A DNA stretch of 18,862 nucleotides from Planctomycetaceae bacterium (GTDB lineage: Bacteria > Planctomycetota > Planctomycetia > Pirellulales > Thermoguttaceae). The DNA lies in NCBI GenBank assembly GCA_003532715.1, contig DOEZ01000383.1:8534-27395 (forward strand). The letters run 5' to 3'. The notes below the pieces were generated by a model. The model was not told where the DNA came from. It worked only from the letters and a program-made list of their open reading frames with translations, and made no database searches. The translations under genes and the position numbers were made by a program. Shown in pieces: positions 8,566 through 16,174 of the stretch (positions are counted from its first letter, which is position 1; every line of letters begins with the position of its first letter).

Positions 8566-8635
8566 CGAGAGTCTCCTTTCGCCCCTTCGGGGCTCTGGTT
8601 ACTCTCATAACACATGGATCAGGTTTTGGGGAACA
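8566..8635 (-). mobile_element. Left end and leader of the IS3-type relic
   Basis: On the minus strand the segment begins TGTTCCCCAAAACCTGATCC (8635-8616), a plausible IS3-type terminal repeat with 5'-TG, followed by the leader to orfA. The leader has a GCCCC-TTC-GGGGC hairpin at 8581-8593. Only this end of the element remains. Confidence 0.55.
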
Positions 8636-8768
8636 GGCCAAAACAACGTGGCAATATTTGCCTTGACGATTAGCGTCGCAGTAATCGTCTGAGAAAGCTT
8701 CGTGTGTGCGGTAAGTTGAAGTTCTTTTATTCGGGCACTAGGAGTTCACCTAGCTCGAACATAAGAAG

Positions 8769-9728
8769 TTACCTGTGGGACGCACATCTGCGACTTAATA
8801 TGCAGGTCGCTGGTCGGCGAACCATAAGACAACATAGGCAAATAGTCATCAGAAGCTGTAGGGTGCATGGCTCCGGGATGGTGGTTACAAAGCCATAGTA
8901 GGCACCGGAAGTTCCTATATAGTACCCAACGATTTTATCTCCGTCGATCCCACGAATTTCTGTGTCTTCGCCAAGTGAGGCAGGGACGTCATACATACTG
9001 TAATCTCCCTGCTCGTAAATGAATGAGTGCTTCGCAAGTGACGAACTTTCGTAGTAATAGCCTACGACTCGGTTTCCCGAGACCGCTGTTGCACGCGTAG
9101 CCAATGTGTTGTCAGCCGGGTAGAATAGGCTTAAAGTTGTCTCGCCATCATAAAGGAATCCGTGTTCGGGGCCTTGCCCGAAGCATGAGCCGGCGATATT
9201 GTTGCCTTCGATATCTTCAGGCGCGTAGGTTCCTCCCGTGGAAAAGCCAAACGTCGAATAAATGGCACCATCAAATACGAAGCCATTCGGCTTGCCTAAT
9301 GAGTTGTAATAACTCCCGACAATCGTCTGTCCATCGACGCCGGTCGCGCACGCGCCATTAAAAAGCGTAGTGGAGGTGTCGGTCGGAGCGATTGTTGTGA
9401 AGCTGTTGCCATCGAAAAGGAAGCCCCGTTGTTGATTTGCTGAATTGAAATAAACACCGACGATGTTGGTGCCATCAGTACCAGAGAGCGTCGTATAAGA
9501 ACTTCCAGGGAAATCCAATTTGGAATAAGTCGAGCCGTCATAAACAAAACCATGGATAACGCTGGAATTATCTCGGTATCTTCCCACAATCACTCCGTCG
9601 CGGATGTCTTCGGGCCAAGTATTGATAGCACCTGGATACTGCAATATTTCAAAAGCCGATGTATCGGCAGCAATGGTGCCGACCAACAACAGGAGGATAT
9701 ACATCGCAATAGTTAGTTGATGTTTCAT
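8769..9728 (-). CDS. Small PEP-CTERM protein with repeated HGFxYDG motifs
   Basis: A 319-residue exported protein of unknown function. Start: the second of two close ATGs (9728) is preferred, because AAAGGTGG abuts the first (9734) but is well spaced from the second. Residues 1 to about 26 form a signal peptide (QLTIAMYILLLLVGTIAADT). The body has five to six repeats of about 45-48 residues built from a GxxIVGxYxNS half and an HGFVYDGxxYSxLxFP half, resembling HAF-type extracellular repeats and a beta-propeller-like fold (inference). The C-terminus carries IPEPCTLQLLMTICLCCLMV followed by RR, a PEP-CTERM signal, but then adds about 14 residues including LSRRCASHR, an unusually long tail. It would be an exosortase substrate. 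A perfect inverted repeat lies 44-64 bp upstream of the ATG. Confidence 0.75.
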   Translation of the reverse strand: MKHQLTIAMYILLLLVGTIAADTSAFEILQYPGAINTWPEDIRDGVIVGRYRDNSSVIHGFVYDGSTYSKLDFPGSSYTTLSGTDGTNIVGVYFNSANQQRGFLFDGNSFTTIAPTDTSTTLFNGACATGVDGQTIVGSYYNSLGKPNGFVFDGAIYSTFGFSTGGTYAPEDIEGNNIAGSCFGQGPEHGFLYDGETTLSLFYPADNTLATRATAVSGNRVVGYYYESSSLAKHSFIYEQGDYSMYDVPASLGEDTEIRGIDGDKIVGYYIGTSGAYYGFVTTIPEPCTLQLLMTICLCCLMVRRPATCILSRRCASHR

Positions 9729-9771
9729 TGGCATCCACCTTTCTTAATCCGGGATTTCCCCATATAGGCTC

Positions 9772-9792
9772 TGCTCGGATACATTCCGAGCA
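9772..9792 (-). promoter_or_regulatory. Inverted repeat upstream of the small PEP-CTERM gene
   Basis: TGCTCGGA, a five-base loop and TCCGAGCA form a perfect 8-bp stem. Its position 44-64 bp before the start at 9728 suits an operator or a 5'-UTR hairpin. No convincing -35/-10 pair was found around it (TATATG at 9766-9761 is a possible -10). Confidence 0.35.
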
Positions 9793-9850
9793 ACAACTTC
9801 CCCCATGTTAGCCAATCGCTGCGTGGAATTCCAGTCGGCGCATCGATTCC

Positions 9851-9913
9851 TGTAAACGCCGGTTGAAAACCGTGGCGCGGGACGGGGCCTGTGTAACGGT
9901 CGAAAAACGTGGC
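9851..9913. repeat. 63-bp dispersed repeat, copy B (IS-end-like)
   Basis: Direct repeat of 8403-8465. The four differences are all transitions: copy A has C, G, C, G where copy B has T, A, T, A. In copy B the first internal motif forms a perfect hairpin CGGTT-GAA-AACCG. Similarity resumes a little further right, where both copies share CTCGCCGCCAGC, so the true unit may be about 90 bp. Confidence 0.65.
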
Positions 9914-9927
9914 ACAACAACCACCCG

Positions 9928-10066
9928 TCACCTCACTCGCCGCCAGCGACCACCTGCCACAAGAACCAGCCACACCAGCACGCCCGGCTCGGGCACGGCC
10001 GTCGAAGGGTTGCCCTGCTCGGTCGTCGGGCCACGGCCCCAGTTGGCCGCCAGGATGGCTGCAGAC
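9928..10066 (-). pseudogene. Orphan dockerin end plus PEP-CTERM tail
   Basis: Minus-strand frame reads SAAILAANWGRG, then PSTAVPEPGVLVWLVLVAGG and RWRRVR before a TGA at 9930-9928. AAILAANWG is the usual end of planctomycete dockerin-type repeats and VPEPGVLVWLVLVAG..RWRR is a PEP-CTERM sorting signal. No matching upstream domain is in frame: the preceding residues do not fit a dockerin repeat, and the next upstream gene ends at 10148 in another frame. It looks like the last 45 residues of a lost gene. Confidence 0.6.
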
Positions 10067-10147
10067 CGCTCCGGTTGTGTCCGCATCGTCGCCCCGTGTT
10101 CTGGTTTGCCGACCTCGCCTGGCCGCGACATTACGACCCCATCATCC

Positions 10148-13100
10148 TCACCGACCCGCCATCAGTAGATCCACGGCCAGCTCGGCTCGGCCCAGGTCTC
10201 CACCATCCCGACGATTCGATTGCCGCCGAGCGACCATGCTCAACCAGGCGGCGTGTCGGTTCAGGAGGCTGGGTTGTTCGATCGCTGGGCCGTACTCTTC
10301 GGCCAGGGCTGTATCCAGAGCGGCTGTCGCGGATTCGGGCGCTGTTTGGATGAGCAACTTCGTAACCGAGTCCTTCTCAATTGGGGCGATTGCGTTGACT
10401 CGTTCCGCCAACCGGCTCGTGGTGGGCTCGGTTGTCTGTCGCCATGCACTGGGAAAATTGCCCGGGTAAGACTGCATGTCGGCGTCGGTGTGTTTGCGAC
10501 TGTACGCGGCGGCAAAGTAGCTCAAGTCGCCCGGGCCAATTACACCATTGCCGTCGAAGTCGCAGACACGACTGTAGGTTACGCCGGGCGCGCCGGCCGG
10601 TTTGCCGTATGCCGCCGCAAAGTACGAGAGGTCGCCGGGTCCCACCCGCCCGTTGTCATCTAGATCGTACATCACGGGCCAGAGTTCGGTCGCGGGCAAA
10701 TCGCCCAACTCCACGCGGGCCGGGGCACTGCCGACAAGTGCTCCTCTAGCGTCGCTCCGACCGAACCCGTTAGCCACGGGCGTGACGTACTTGTTGTCGG
10801 CCCCAAGCGGCACGCCCAAGTCGCCGGATTTGGACTCGAACCGGACCCGGGCGAGCAACGCATAACGATCATCACCGACGTCCGTCGACAACGTAGCGGC
10901 CCCCAAGTCATCGACTATGCCCACCTCATCATCGATCATTCCCGTGCGAAGTGCGTCAAACCCCGCTCCATATTCGATTTCCGTCGCCGTGAAACAAACC
11001 GTGCTATAAATCAGGTCCAATTGGACACTGCTGACCCCGATATCATCCGTGTCAGGCGTGCCGACCCAAACTTCGACCCAAAATGAATCCCACTCGTCGA
11101 TCCATTCCGCGTTTGTTGGCAGAGTGCTTCGCTCTCCAGTACCCAGGCTATCGAAGCTGGAGGCATCTCGAACGAGGAATATGTCGATTTTGAGCACCCC
11201 ATTCCCGTTGGCGTCTTCGACCGTCACCGTTGTTGAAACCGGCGTACTGGTTTCTCCATCGTCGCCAGTAGCCACGGCATAGAATGTATGGTCCACGGGC
11301 GGCAGTGTATCGGTCGACACCGTCGTTGTCCAGCCGTCCGTTGCGTTGGTATCCACAAAGAGAAGCAAGTCCCCGCCGGTGCCCGTCTGAAGCCCCGCCA
11401 GGTCGTTCGCCTCGCGGTAAAAGGCCACGCTGGACACGGTTCCGTTGGGCCCCGTCACACCATGGGTCGTAAGCGTGATTCTGCCGGGCTTGGTGACCGA
11501 GATTGAACTAAAGAGCAACGAACCGTCATTGATATCGTGCCATCGACTTCCCGGCGTGGACGGCTGCTGCGAATTCGCGAAAACCGCATCGATGTTCTTG
11601 TCATCCCAGCCCCTGCCGACTAGGAGCAATAGAAACGGCCCCGAGACGAGAACCCCAAACGAGGGGCGCGGGAATGTGGTGTTGTTCAAATAGAAGGCTT
11701 GCTGCATAACGTCCTTCAGGGACGAGGATTCCTCATATACTCGCGGAACAATGTGACCCGGAAAAAAATGAGCATGGCCCAATTCGTGCATCAGGCTCTT
11801 GGCCAGCCTCTCCACGGCGACCGAATAGTAGGTAGCATCTGCAAAGCAGTTCGGGTCTCCCGTATTACGAAAGTACTTGACATCCATGGTGATTGGGGGA
11901 GCTGGATTCAACTTGAGACCGGATTCCAGAAGATAATACTCTAACAGGTGCGCTCGTGTAATGTTGTTGATCTTGCCGAGGCATTGCACGAGTTGTTGCC
12001 ACTTCCATCGGAAGGCATTCGCGCTCACGATCTCGGTGTAGGGTTCTTTCCCGTCGTCCCTGAACGTGACACGAATGGTGTTGGCCGGAAGACTGGCGGT
12101 CCAGGGAACATGCTGTGCGTTGTTGTACCAAAACGACTGGGAACTGGACTGGACCTTCGTGACGACCTCTTTCGCCATGTCTTCGAAATACGTTTTGCCA
12201 AAACGGGGATCCTGGCCGTTCTTGAAGCTATCCTGAAGCTGCTGAGCCAAGGCATCTATGTCCACCGACCATTTGCGAGGCGTGACGACCTTGCCCTCCA
12301 ACAGAATCTCCCCCACCGACTTATTGGCATAGTTTATGTTGATTCGGCCCGAGTCGGTGTGACTATCTGACGCGACACCGTTCGGCTTGTACTCGATAAA
12401 ATGCTTTCCGGCAGTTCCGCCGGCGTCCCTGAACGGAGAAGGTAGCCCAGCCTGTGACGAGCCTTCCACGGTCAGAGTTGGGAATTGCGACGACACGACC
12501 TGCACAAGCTTGGTGTTTGTCGCGGTCCAGCTCGATTCTGGTCTCGAATCAAATGCCGTGAATTCGAACGGGATCATGTCGTACTTCAACGCCGGCGTGC
12601 CAACAAGACCAAATCGGGTCGTGTCGCTTAGGGCCGTGACGAATCGACAGAGGTAGTACTCCTCCGGCGGCTTCTCAGGCTGATGCGCGCCGTCAACGGT
12701 CTCTCGAGTCTTGATCACCACCTTCGTCGCGTACAGGACGTGTCCCTCCATTTTCTTCTGGAAGTCAGCCGACTGCGCGTACACTTCATCAAGTGATTTC
12801 AAATCGACAACGAAATTGTGCGTTTCGCCCTGGTGGATATCCCAGCTGTACACCCATTGGCTATTCTCCACCTTCAGCGAACCTCGGCAGGTCGCAAACC
12901 GCTCGAATCCCTTCATCCCGACGTCGATGGTGACGGTAAGATACGTGTCCTCCGGACGATCGTCGTCATCGGGCGGCGCCCGAAATGGCCCAGCCTGAAT
13001 CACGTTCTCCTTTACCTCGGGACCGCTCCAGAAGCAGACGCTCAATTCCGACAGCATCCGCCGGTCTTCAAGCGGCTCCAGATGCAGTCGCTTGTGATCC

Positions 13101-13174
13101 TGGAATCGAGAAAGCCCGGAACTGGAAACACGACGAAATACACCCCGACGGCTGACCAGCGGAAGAGCACCCAT
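10148..13174 (-). CDS. Secreted HExxH metalloprotease-like protein with cohesin-like and dockerin-like modules
   Basis: A 1008-residue protein. Start: ATG at 13174 has GGAG seven bases upstream; a GTG at 13252 in the same frame lies inside a strong hairpin and lacks a binding site. Residues 32-42 (LEPLEDRRMLS) are the planctomycete N-terminal leader motif of large exported proteins. Residues 43 to about 440 are unrecognised. HELGHAHFFPGH at 463-474 is a zinc-protease HExxH motif; a third histidine lies at +11, one later than the metzincin spacing. About 565-660 looks Ig-like (GVTGPNGTVSSVAFYREAND). About 690-820 resembles a cohesin domain (VSSVQLDLIYSTVCF, YALLARVRFES). About 835-895 holds two calcium-binding repeats (DLDDNGRVGPGDLSYFAAAY and DFDGNGVIGPGDLSYFAAAY), a dockerin pair. 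A tail of about 110 residues follows. Protease activity is inferred from the motif only. Confidence 0.82.
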   Translation of the reverse strand: MGALPLVSRRGVFRRVSSSGLSRFQDHKRLHLEPLEDRRMLSELSVCFWSGPEVKENVIQAGPFRAPPDDDDRPEDTYLTVTIDVGMKGFERFATCRGSLKVENSQWVYSWDIHQGETHNFVVDLKSLDEVYAQSADFQKKMEGHVLYATKVVIKTRETVDGAHQPEKPPEEYYLCRFVTALSDTTRFGLVGTPALKYDMIPFEFTAFDSRPESSWTATNTKLVQVVSSQFPTLTVEGSSQAGLPSPFRDAGGTAGKHFIEYKPNGVASDSHTDSGRININYANKSVGEILLEGKVVTPRKWSVDIDALAQQLQDSFKNGQDPRFGKTYFEDMAKEVVTKVQSSSQSFWYNNAQHVPWTASLPANTIRVTFRDDGKEPYTEIVSANAFRWKWQQLVQCLGKINNITRAHLLEYYLLESGLKLNPAPPITMDVKYFRNTGDPNCFADATYYSVAVERLAKSLMHELGHAHFFPGHIVPRVYEESSSLKDVMQQAFYLNNTTFPRPSFGVLVSGPFLLLLVGRGWDDKNIDAVFANSQQPSTPGSRWHDINDGSLLFSSISVTKPGRITLTTHGVTGPNGTVSSVAFYREANDLAGLQTGTGGDLLLFVDTNATDGWTTTVSTDTLPPVDHTFYAVATGDDGETSTPVSTTVTVEDANGNGVLKIDIFLVRDASSFDSLGTGERSTLPTNAEWIDEWDSFWVEVWVGTPDTDDIGVSSVQLDLIYSTVCFTATEIEYGAGFDALRTGMIDDEVGIVDDLGAATLSTDVGDDRYALLARVRFESKSGDLGVPLGADNKYVTPVANGFGRSDARGALVGSAPARVELGDLPATELWPVMYDLDDNGRVGPGDLSYFAAAYGKPAGAPGVTYSRVCDFDGNGVIGPGDLSYFAAAYSRKHTDADMQSYPGNFPSAWRQTTEPTTSRLAERVNAIAPIEKDSVTKLLIQTAPESATAALDTALAEEYGPAIEQPSLLNRHAAWLSMVARRQSNRRDGGDLGRAELAVDLLMAGR

Positions 13175-13221
13175 CTCACCACTCCCATTTTTTGTCTTGA
13201 GATTGGCCGCGCAAAGGACCG

Positions 13222-13259
13222 CCGACCCGTGCCGCGAGAAACAGCCTCGCACGGGTCGG
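13222..13259. other. Long hairpin upstream of the metalloprotease-like gene
   Basis: CCGACCCGTG (13222-13231) pairs perfectly with CACGGGTCGG (13250-13259), and inside it CGAG (13235-13238) pairs with CTCG (13246-13249) around a seven-base loop. It lies 48-85 bp upstream of the ATG at 13174, so it would be in the 5' leader or at the promoter. No T-run follows on either strand, so a standard intrinsic terminator is unlikely. Confidence 0.55.
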
Positions 13260-13926
13260 GCTCGCCCGCATGGGCCTGCCGAGAAGCAAGGACGCCGAAC
13301 GATTGTTCAGTACGTCAAGTTTCCATTCTGCGAAACGTAGCGGTCGTGTCAAGATTCAGGACGACCGACAGGGCCAGCAAACGCCCAGATTTCTCGCTGC
13401 CGGGGGAGATAGCCCCAGAGTTATTCCGACAGGGTGGGGGTAACGCGGCAACGTGATTGCGACACGACCAGACTCGCAAGGGTCAACACTCATCACGGGA
13501 TCATCTCTTATGCACCACTATCCAAAGCCCCATCATGCCCAGCGAAGTGCATGGAAGCGGCTTCCCAAATCCACTCCGCCCGCCGGCGCGGCCGATCGCA
13601 GTCAAAACTACCACCCTCACAAGGCGTGCTTGCTGGATGCAGTGGCCCCTACGCCAGTGGGGTACTGGCCCATTGGCAAGCCCACCGACTGCTGCTACCT
13701 TACGCTAATGGCCTCACGCTCCTCGAATCGGCCGAATCCAATGCGGTTTGTCCGAGCGTTGGCGCGGAGAGCCATTTGTGTTTGTTTTTTTCAGACCAGT
13801 CGAAAACCGCGATTCTCCCGGTCGCGGTTGGGATCAGACTCTGGTCGAGAAAGTCGCTCTTTCGAAGAATTGATGACACGTTGACAAGGTTGTAGCGAGA
13901 GTCGGCAGCCGGGAATTTCTGACTGG
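13260..13926. other. Gap of about 670 bp between divergent genes
   Basis: No gene recognised. Open frames here (for example 13434-13895 on the plus strand) have no family motifs and no good ribosome binding site. It should hold promoters for the flanking divergent genes, but no clear -35/-10 pair was found. A hairpin lies at 13805-13829. Confidence 0.5.
13805..13829. other. Hairpin about 100 bp upstream of the TIR gene
   Basis: AACCGCGA, a nine-base loop and TCGCGGTT form a perfect 8-bp stem. On the minus strand it is followed by TTTTCG, so it could be a weak terminator for leftward transcripts. On the plus strand it could be part of the TIR gene's leader or operator. Confidence 0.35.
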
Positions 13927-15846
13927 GTGTCGGCCGTAGTGCTGGTTGCCGTGCTGAAACAAAGAAGAAGACAACACATCTTTATCAGTTACCGCCGTGA
14001 AACCGGCGCGGAAATGGCGCGCCTGGTTTGCGCCAACCTCAAGGCGCGACGATACGATGTGTTCATGGATGTGGAGGATCTCAGGAGCGGACAGTTCAAC
14101 GAGTCCCTCCTGCACGAGATCGACGCGGCGACCGATGTGATTGTCATCCTCACGCCGGGCAGTCTGGACCGGTGCTTTCGCAAAGGGGATTGGTTGAGGT
14201 GGGAGGTTGCCCACGCCATCGCTTCCGGAAAAAACGTCGTGCCCGTCATAACACGAGGTTTTGCGTGGCCGGCACAGCCGTTGCCCGAGGGCCTCAAGCG
14301 ACTGCCTTACTACCAAGGCGTCGAACCGTCTCATAGCCTTTTCAACGCGAGTATCGACAAGTTGGTCTTGCTCCTTCAAGGGCGTCCACGGCCGCGAACA
14401 TGGCGATGGATCGCAGGTCTTGGTGGGGTAGCGATTGGCCTCGTCTGTATTTCCACCGTACCGCATCTGATCGACAGGACGGCACCGGGGCGGTCCCAGG
14501 AGGTTCCCGTACAAGCGACTGTTTCTTCGGAAGTGACGCCGATCAGCCTAGTCGAGGTCCCCGTGTTGAAGACTCGGTTGGCGTTGCCGTTGGCCGAGGA
14601 GGCGACGAAGGCCGCAGAGGCAGTGCGGCAGGAGTGCGTAGTCGCCCAGGCCCAGACGCATTCGGACAGCGTGCCTGACTGGAAAGCGCTTGTGCAAAAA
14701 AGCGAGGAAACCAAGGAGCCGGCCCATCGACTCGCGTATCTCGAGTTGGCTCGAGACTCCGCCGCCCTGCAGGGAAGGTGCTCAAATGCGATCGAGCTAT
14801 GCGACTCGATGCAAGAGATGTTTGCTTTCACGCCATTTCAGATCAACTCCATGAAGGCCGAGACTTTGCTCCTGGTACAGCGGGCTGCCATTAATCCCAA
14901 ATCGCGATTTGAGCTCGGTGCGACGTCTATTGAATTGGCGCGTCATGCCATTGCCATGGACGACTACACGAGTGCGGAACAACTGGTCACGATAGCGGCG
15001 TCCGCCGGCCGCACCCCTGTGGAAGGGTTGCTCGGCGCGGACTTTCTCGCTAACCAGGTTTCTTTTGTGCGAGACGATATTGCCCGAGGAAAGGAATATT
15101 ACAGTCACGTCTGGAAACTGGCGGAAAGACTCCGCGACGAGCCAAGTGATCCTCGCAGCAATGTCGAATGCGGCAAGTACTTGTGCTTCGCCAAGAACGC
15201 GTGGGCCGTCGGATTACCAATGATTGCCAAGGGAGACAATCCCGGACTCCGCGCCCTGGCGGAGAAGGAAATGCAGCCGCCGTTAGAGACAACAGGTCGC
15301 CTGGCCTTGGGGGATGCGTGGTGGGCCTTGGCGGAGAATGTGGGCCCCAGTGAGAGAGCCAACTACCAGCAACGGGCCAAATGCTGGTATCTTCGGGCTA
15401 TCGGTAGGGAGGCTGACATCTCCAAAAGAGGCAAATTGCGGGTGAAACTCCAGGAACGTCTTGCGCAGATCCCCGCCCAGCCGGCTCAACTAAGGTTGCA
15501 AGTGGAAGTCGAAGGTGGAACGACCTTGATCGTCGCGAGCGATGGAATCTACCTTTGGCACACTTATGGCGTGCGGAATGTGAAAGTGAACTTTCATTCC
15601 TGCGGTACGTATATGCAAGGTCGTAGGAAGACCAAGAGACCAAAGATTATAAGGAACTATGGTGCAACTCGTTTCCTGCCGGAGGGGGTTGATTTCGCGA
15701 GGGCACGCCTCGAGTGGAAGAAAGCTAGCCATCCCTGGGGCAAGGTCACTACGTTTGATGCAATGGAGGATTGCCTGCAAATCCGTCTTTCGGATTCGCC
15801 GGGAGGGGCGTCTGCTTTCACACTGGTTATTGTCTTTCCTCCGTAA
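13927..15846 (+). CDS. TIR-domain transmembrane protein with planctomycete C-terminal modules
   Basis: A 639-residue protein. Residues 17 to about 150 are a TIR domain: HIFISYRR strand, DVFMDVEDLRSGQF loop, DVIVILTPGSL, then WLRWEVAHAI with E93 at the position of the catalytic glutamate of NAD-cleaving TIR domains, and NVVPVI. One membrane helix follows (about 159-180, WIAGLGGVAIGLVCISTV). About 235-520 is helical and matches a repeat region I know from planctomycete proteins (KYLCFAKNAWAVGLPMIAKG, LALGDAWWALAE, RAKCWYLRAI). About 528-639 is a beta-rich end with GATRFLPEGVDF, also recurrent in planctomycetes and verrucomicrobia. The likely topology is TIR inside and the long C-terminal part outside. 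Start: GTG at 13927 opens the longest frame, but GTG at 13951 is possible; neither has a clear binding site. NAD hydrolysis or TIR signalling is inferred from family and E93, not shown. Confidence 0.8.
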   Translation: MSAVVLVAVLKQRRRQHIFISYRRETGAEMARLVCANLKARRYDVFMDVEDLRSGQFNESLLHEIDAATDVIVILTPGSLDRCFRKGDWLRWEVAHAIASGKNVVPVITRGFAWPAQPLPEGLKRLPYYQGVEPSHSLFNASIDKLVLLLQGRPRPRTWRWIAGLGGVAIGLVCISTVPHLIDRTAPGRSQEVPVQATVSSEVTPISLVEVPVLKTRLALPLAEEATKAAEAVRQECVVAQAQTHSDSVPDWKALVQKSEETKEPAHRLAYLELARDSAALQGRCSNAIELCDSMQEMFAFTPFQINSMKAETLLLVQRAAINPKSRFELGATSIELARHAIAMDDYTSAEQLVTIAASAGRTPVEGLLGADFLANQVSFVRDDIARGKEYYSHVWKLAERLRDEPSDPRSNVECGKYLCFAKNAWAVGLPMIAKGDNPGLRALAEKEMQPPLETTGRLALGDAWWALAENVGPSERANYQQRAKCWYLRAIGREADISKRGKLRVKLQERLAQIPAQPAQLRLQVEVEGGTTLIVASDGIYLWHTYGVRNVKVNFHSCGTYMQGRRKTKRPKIIRNYGATRFLPEGVDFARARLEWKKASHPWGKVTTFDAMEDCLQIRLSDSPGGASAFTLVIVFPP

Positions 15847-16174
15847 GTCAACGAGATGTGCGTCTGCCTGAGAGGCGGCACGACGGCGCCAAGTCGGCCG
15901 TTCATCAAGCAGGACACCACCCGGCGATCAGACGGTTGTACCAGTGACCTGCCCCAGTCCTTTGTACCAGGGGTTACCATGTCGAGGTGTGACAACGGGC
16001 TACGCCTGTAATGCACAAACGGCGGCAACGAGTTGCTCGCGTTTCACCAGAATCGCAATGAGAACCATTGCCCCTCAACGGCAACGTTTTCAGTGGTGGT
16101 TCACCCTTCATGCCGACGCCAATACCAGAACTTGTTGTCAATCAGAGAATCACGAACCTGATAATCCTCACAAT
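15847..16174. other. Gap of about 330 bp between convergent genes
   Basis: No gene seen. Holds two direct copies of TTGTACCAG (15936-15944, 15962-15970) and a short GCCT-GAG-AGGC hairpin soon after the TIR stop. No strong terminator with a T-run was found for either gene. Confidence 0.45.

Noticed and set aside
9725..9973. 82-residue minus-strand open frame across the 63-bp repeat
   Set aside because: It merely translates the repeat and the leader of the small PEP-CTERM gene.
13174..13252. GTG start at 13252 for the metalloprotease-like gene
   Set aside because: It lies within a strong hairpin, has no ribosome binding site and adds no recognisable sequence; ATG at 13174 has GGAG at good spacing.
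13434..13895. 153-residue plus-strand open frame upstream of the TIR gene
   Set aside because: No family motif, no binding site, and two other overlapping frames are open in the same stretch, as expected in GC-rich non-coding DNA.
15936..15970. Two TTGTACCAG direct repeats as an attachment site or operator
   Set aside because: Only two 9-bp copies, no integrase nearby and no promoter; could be chance.
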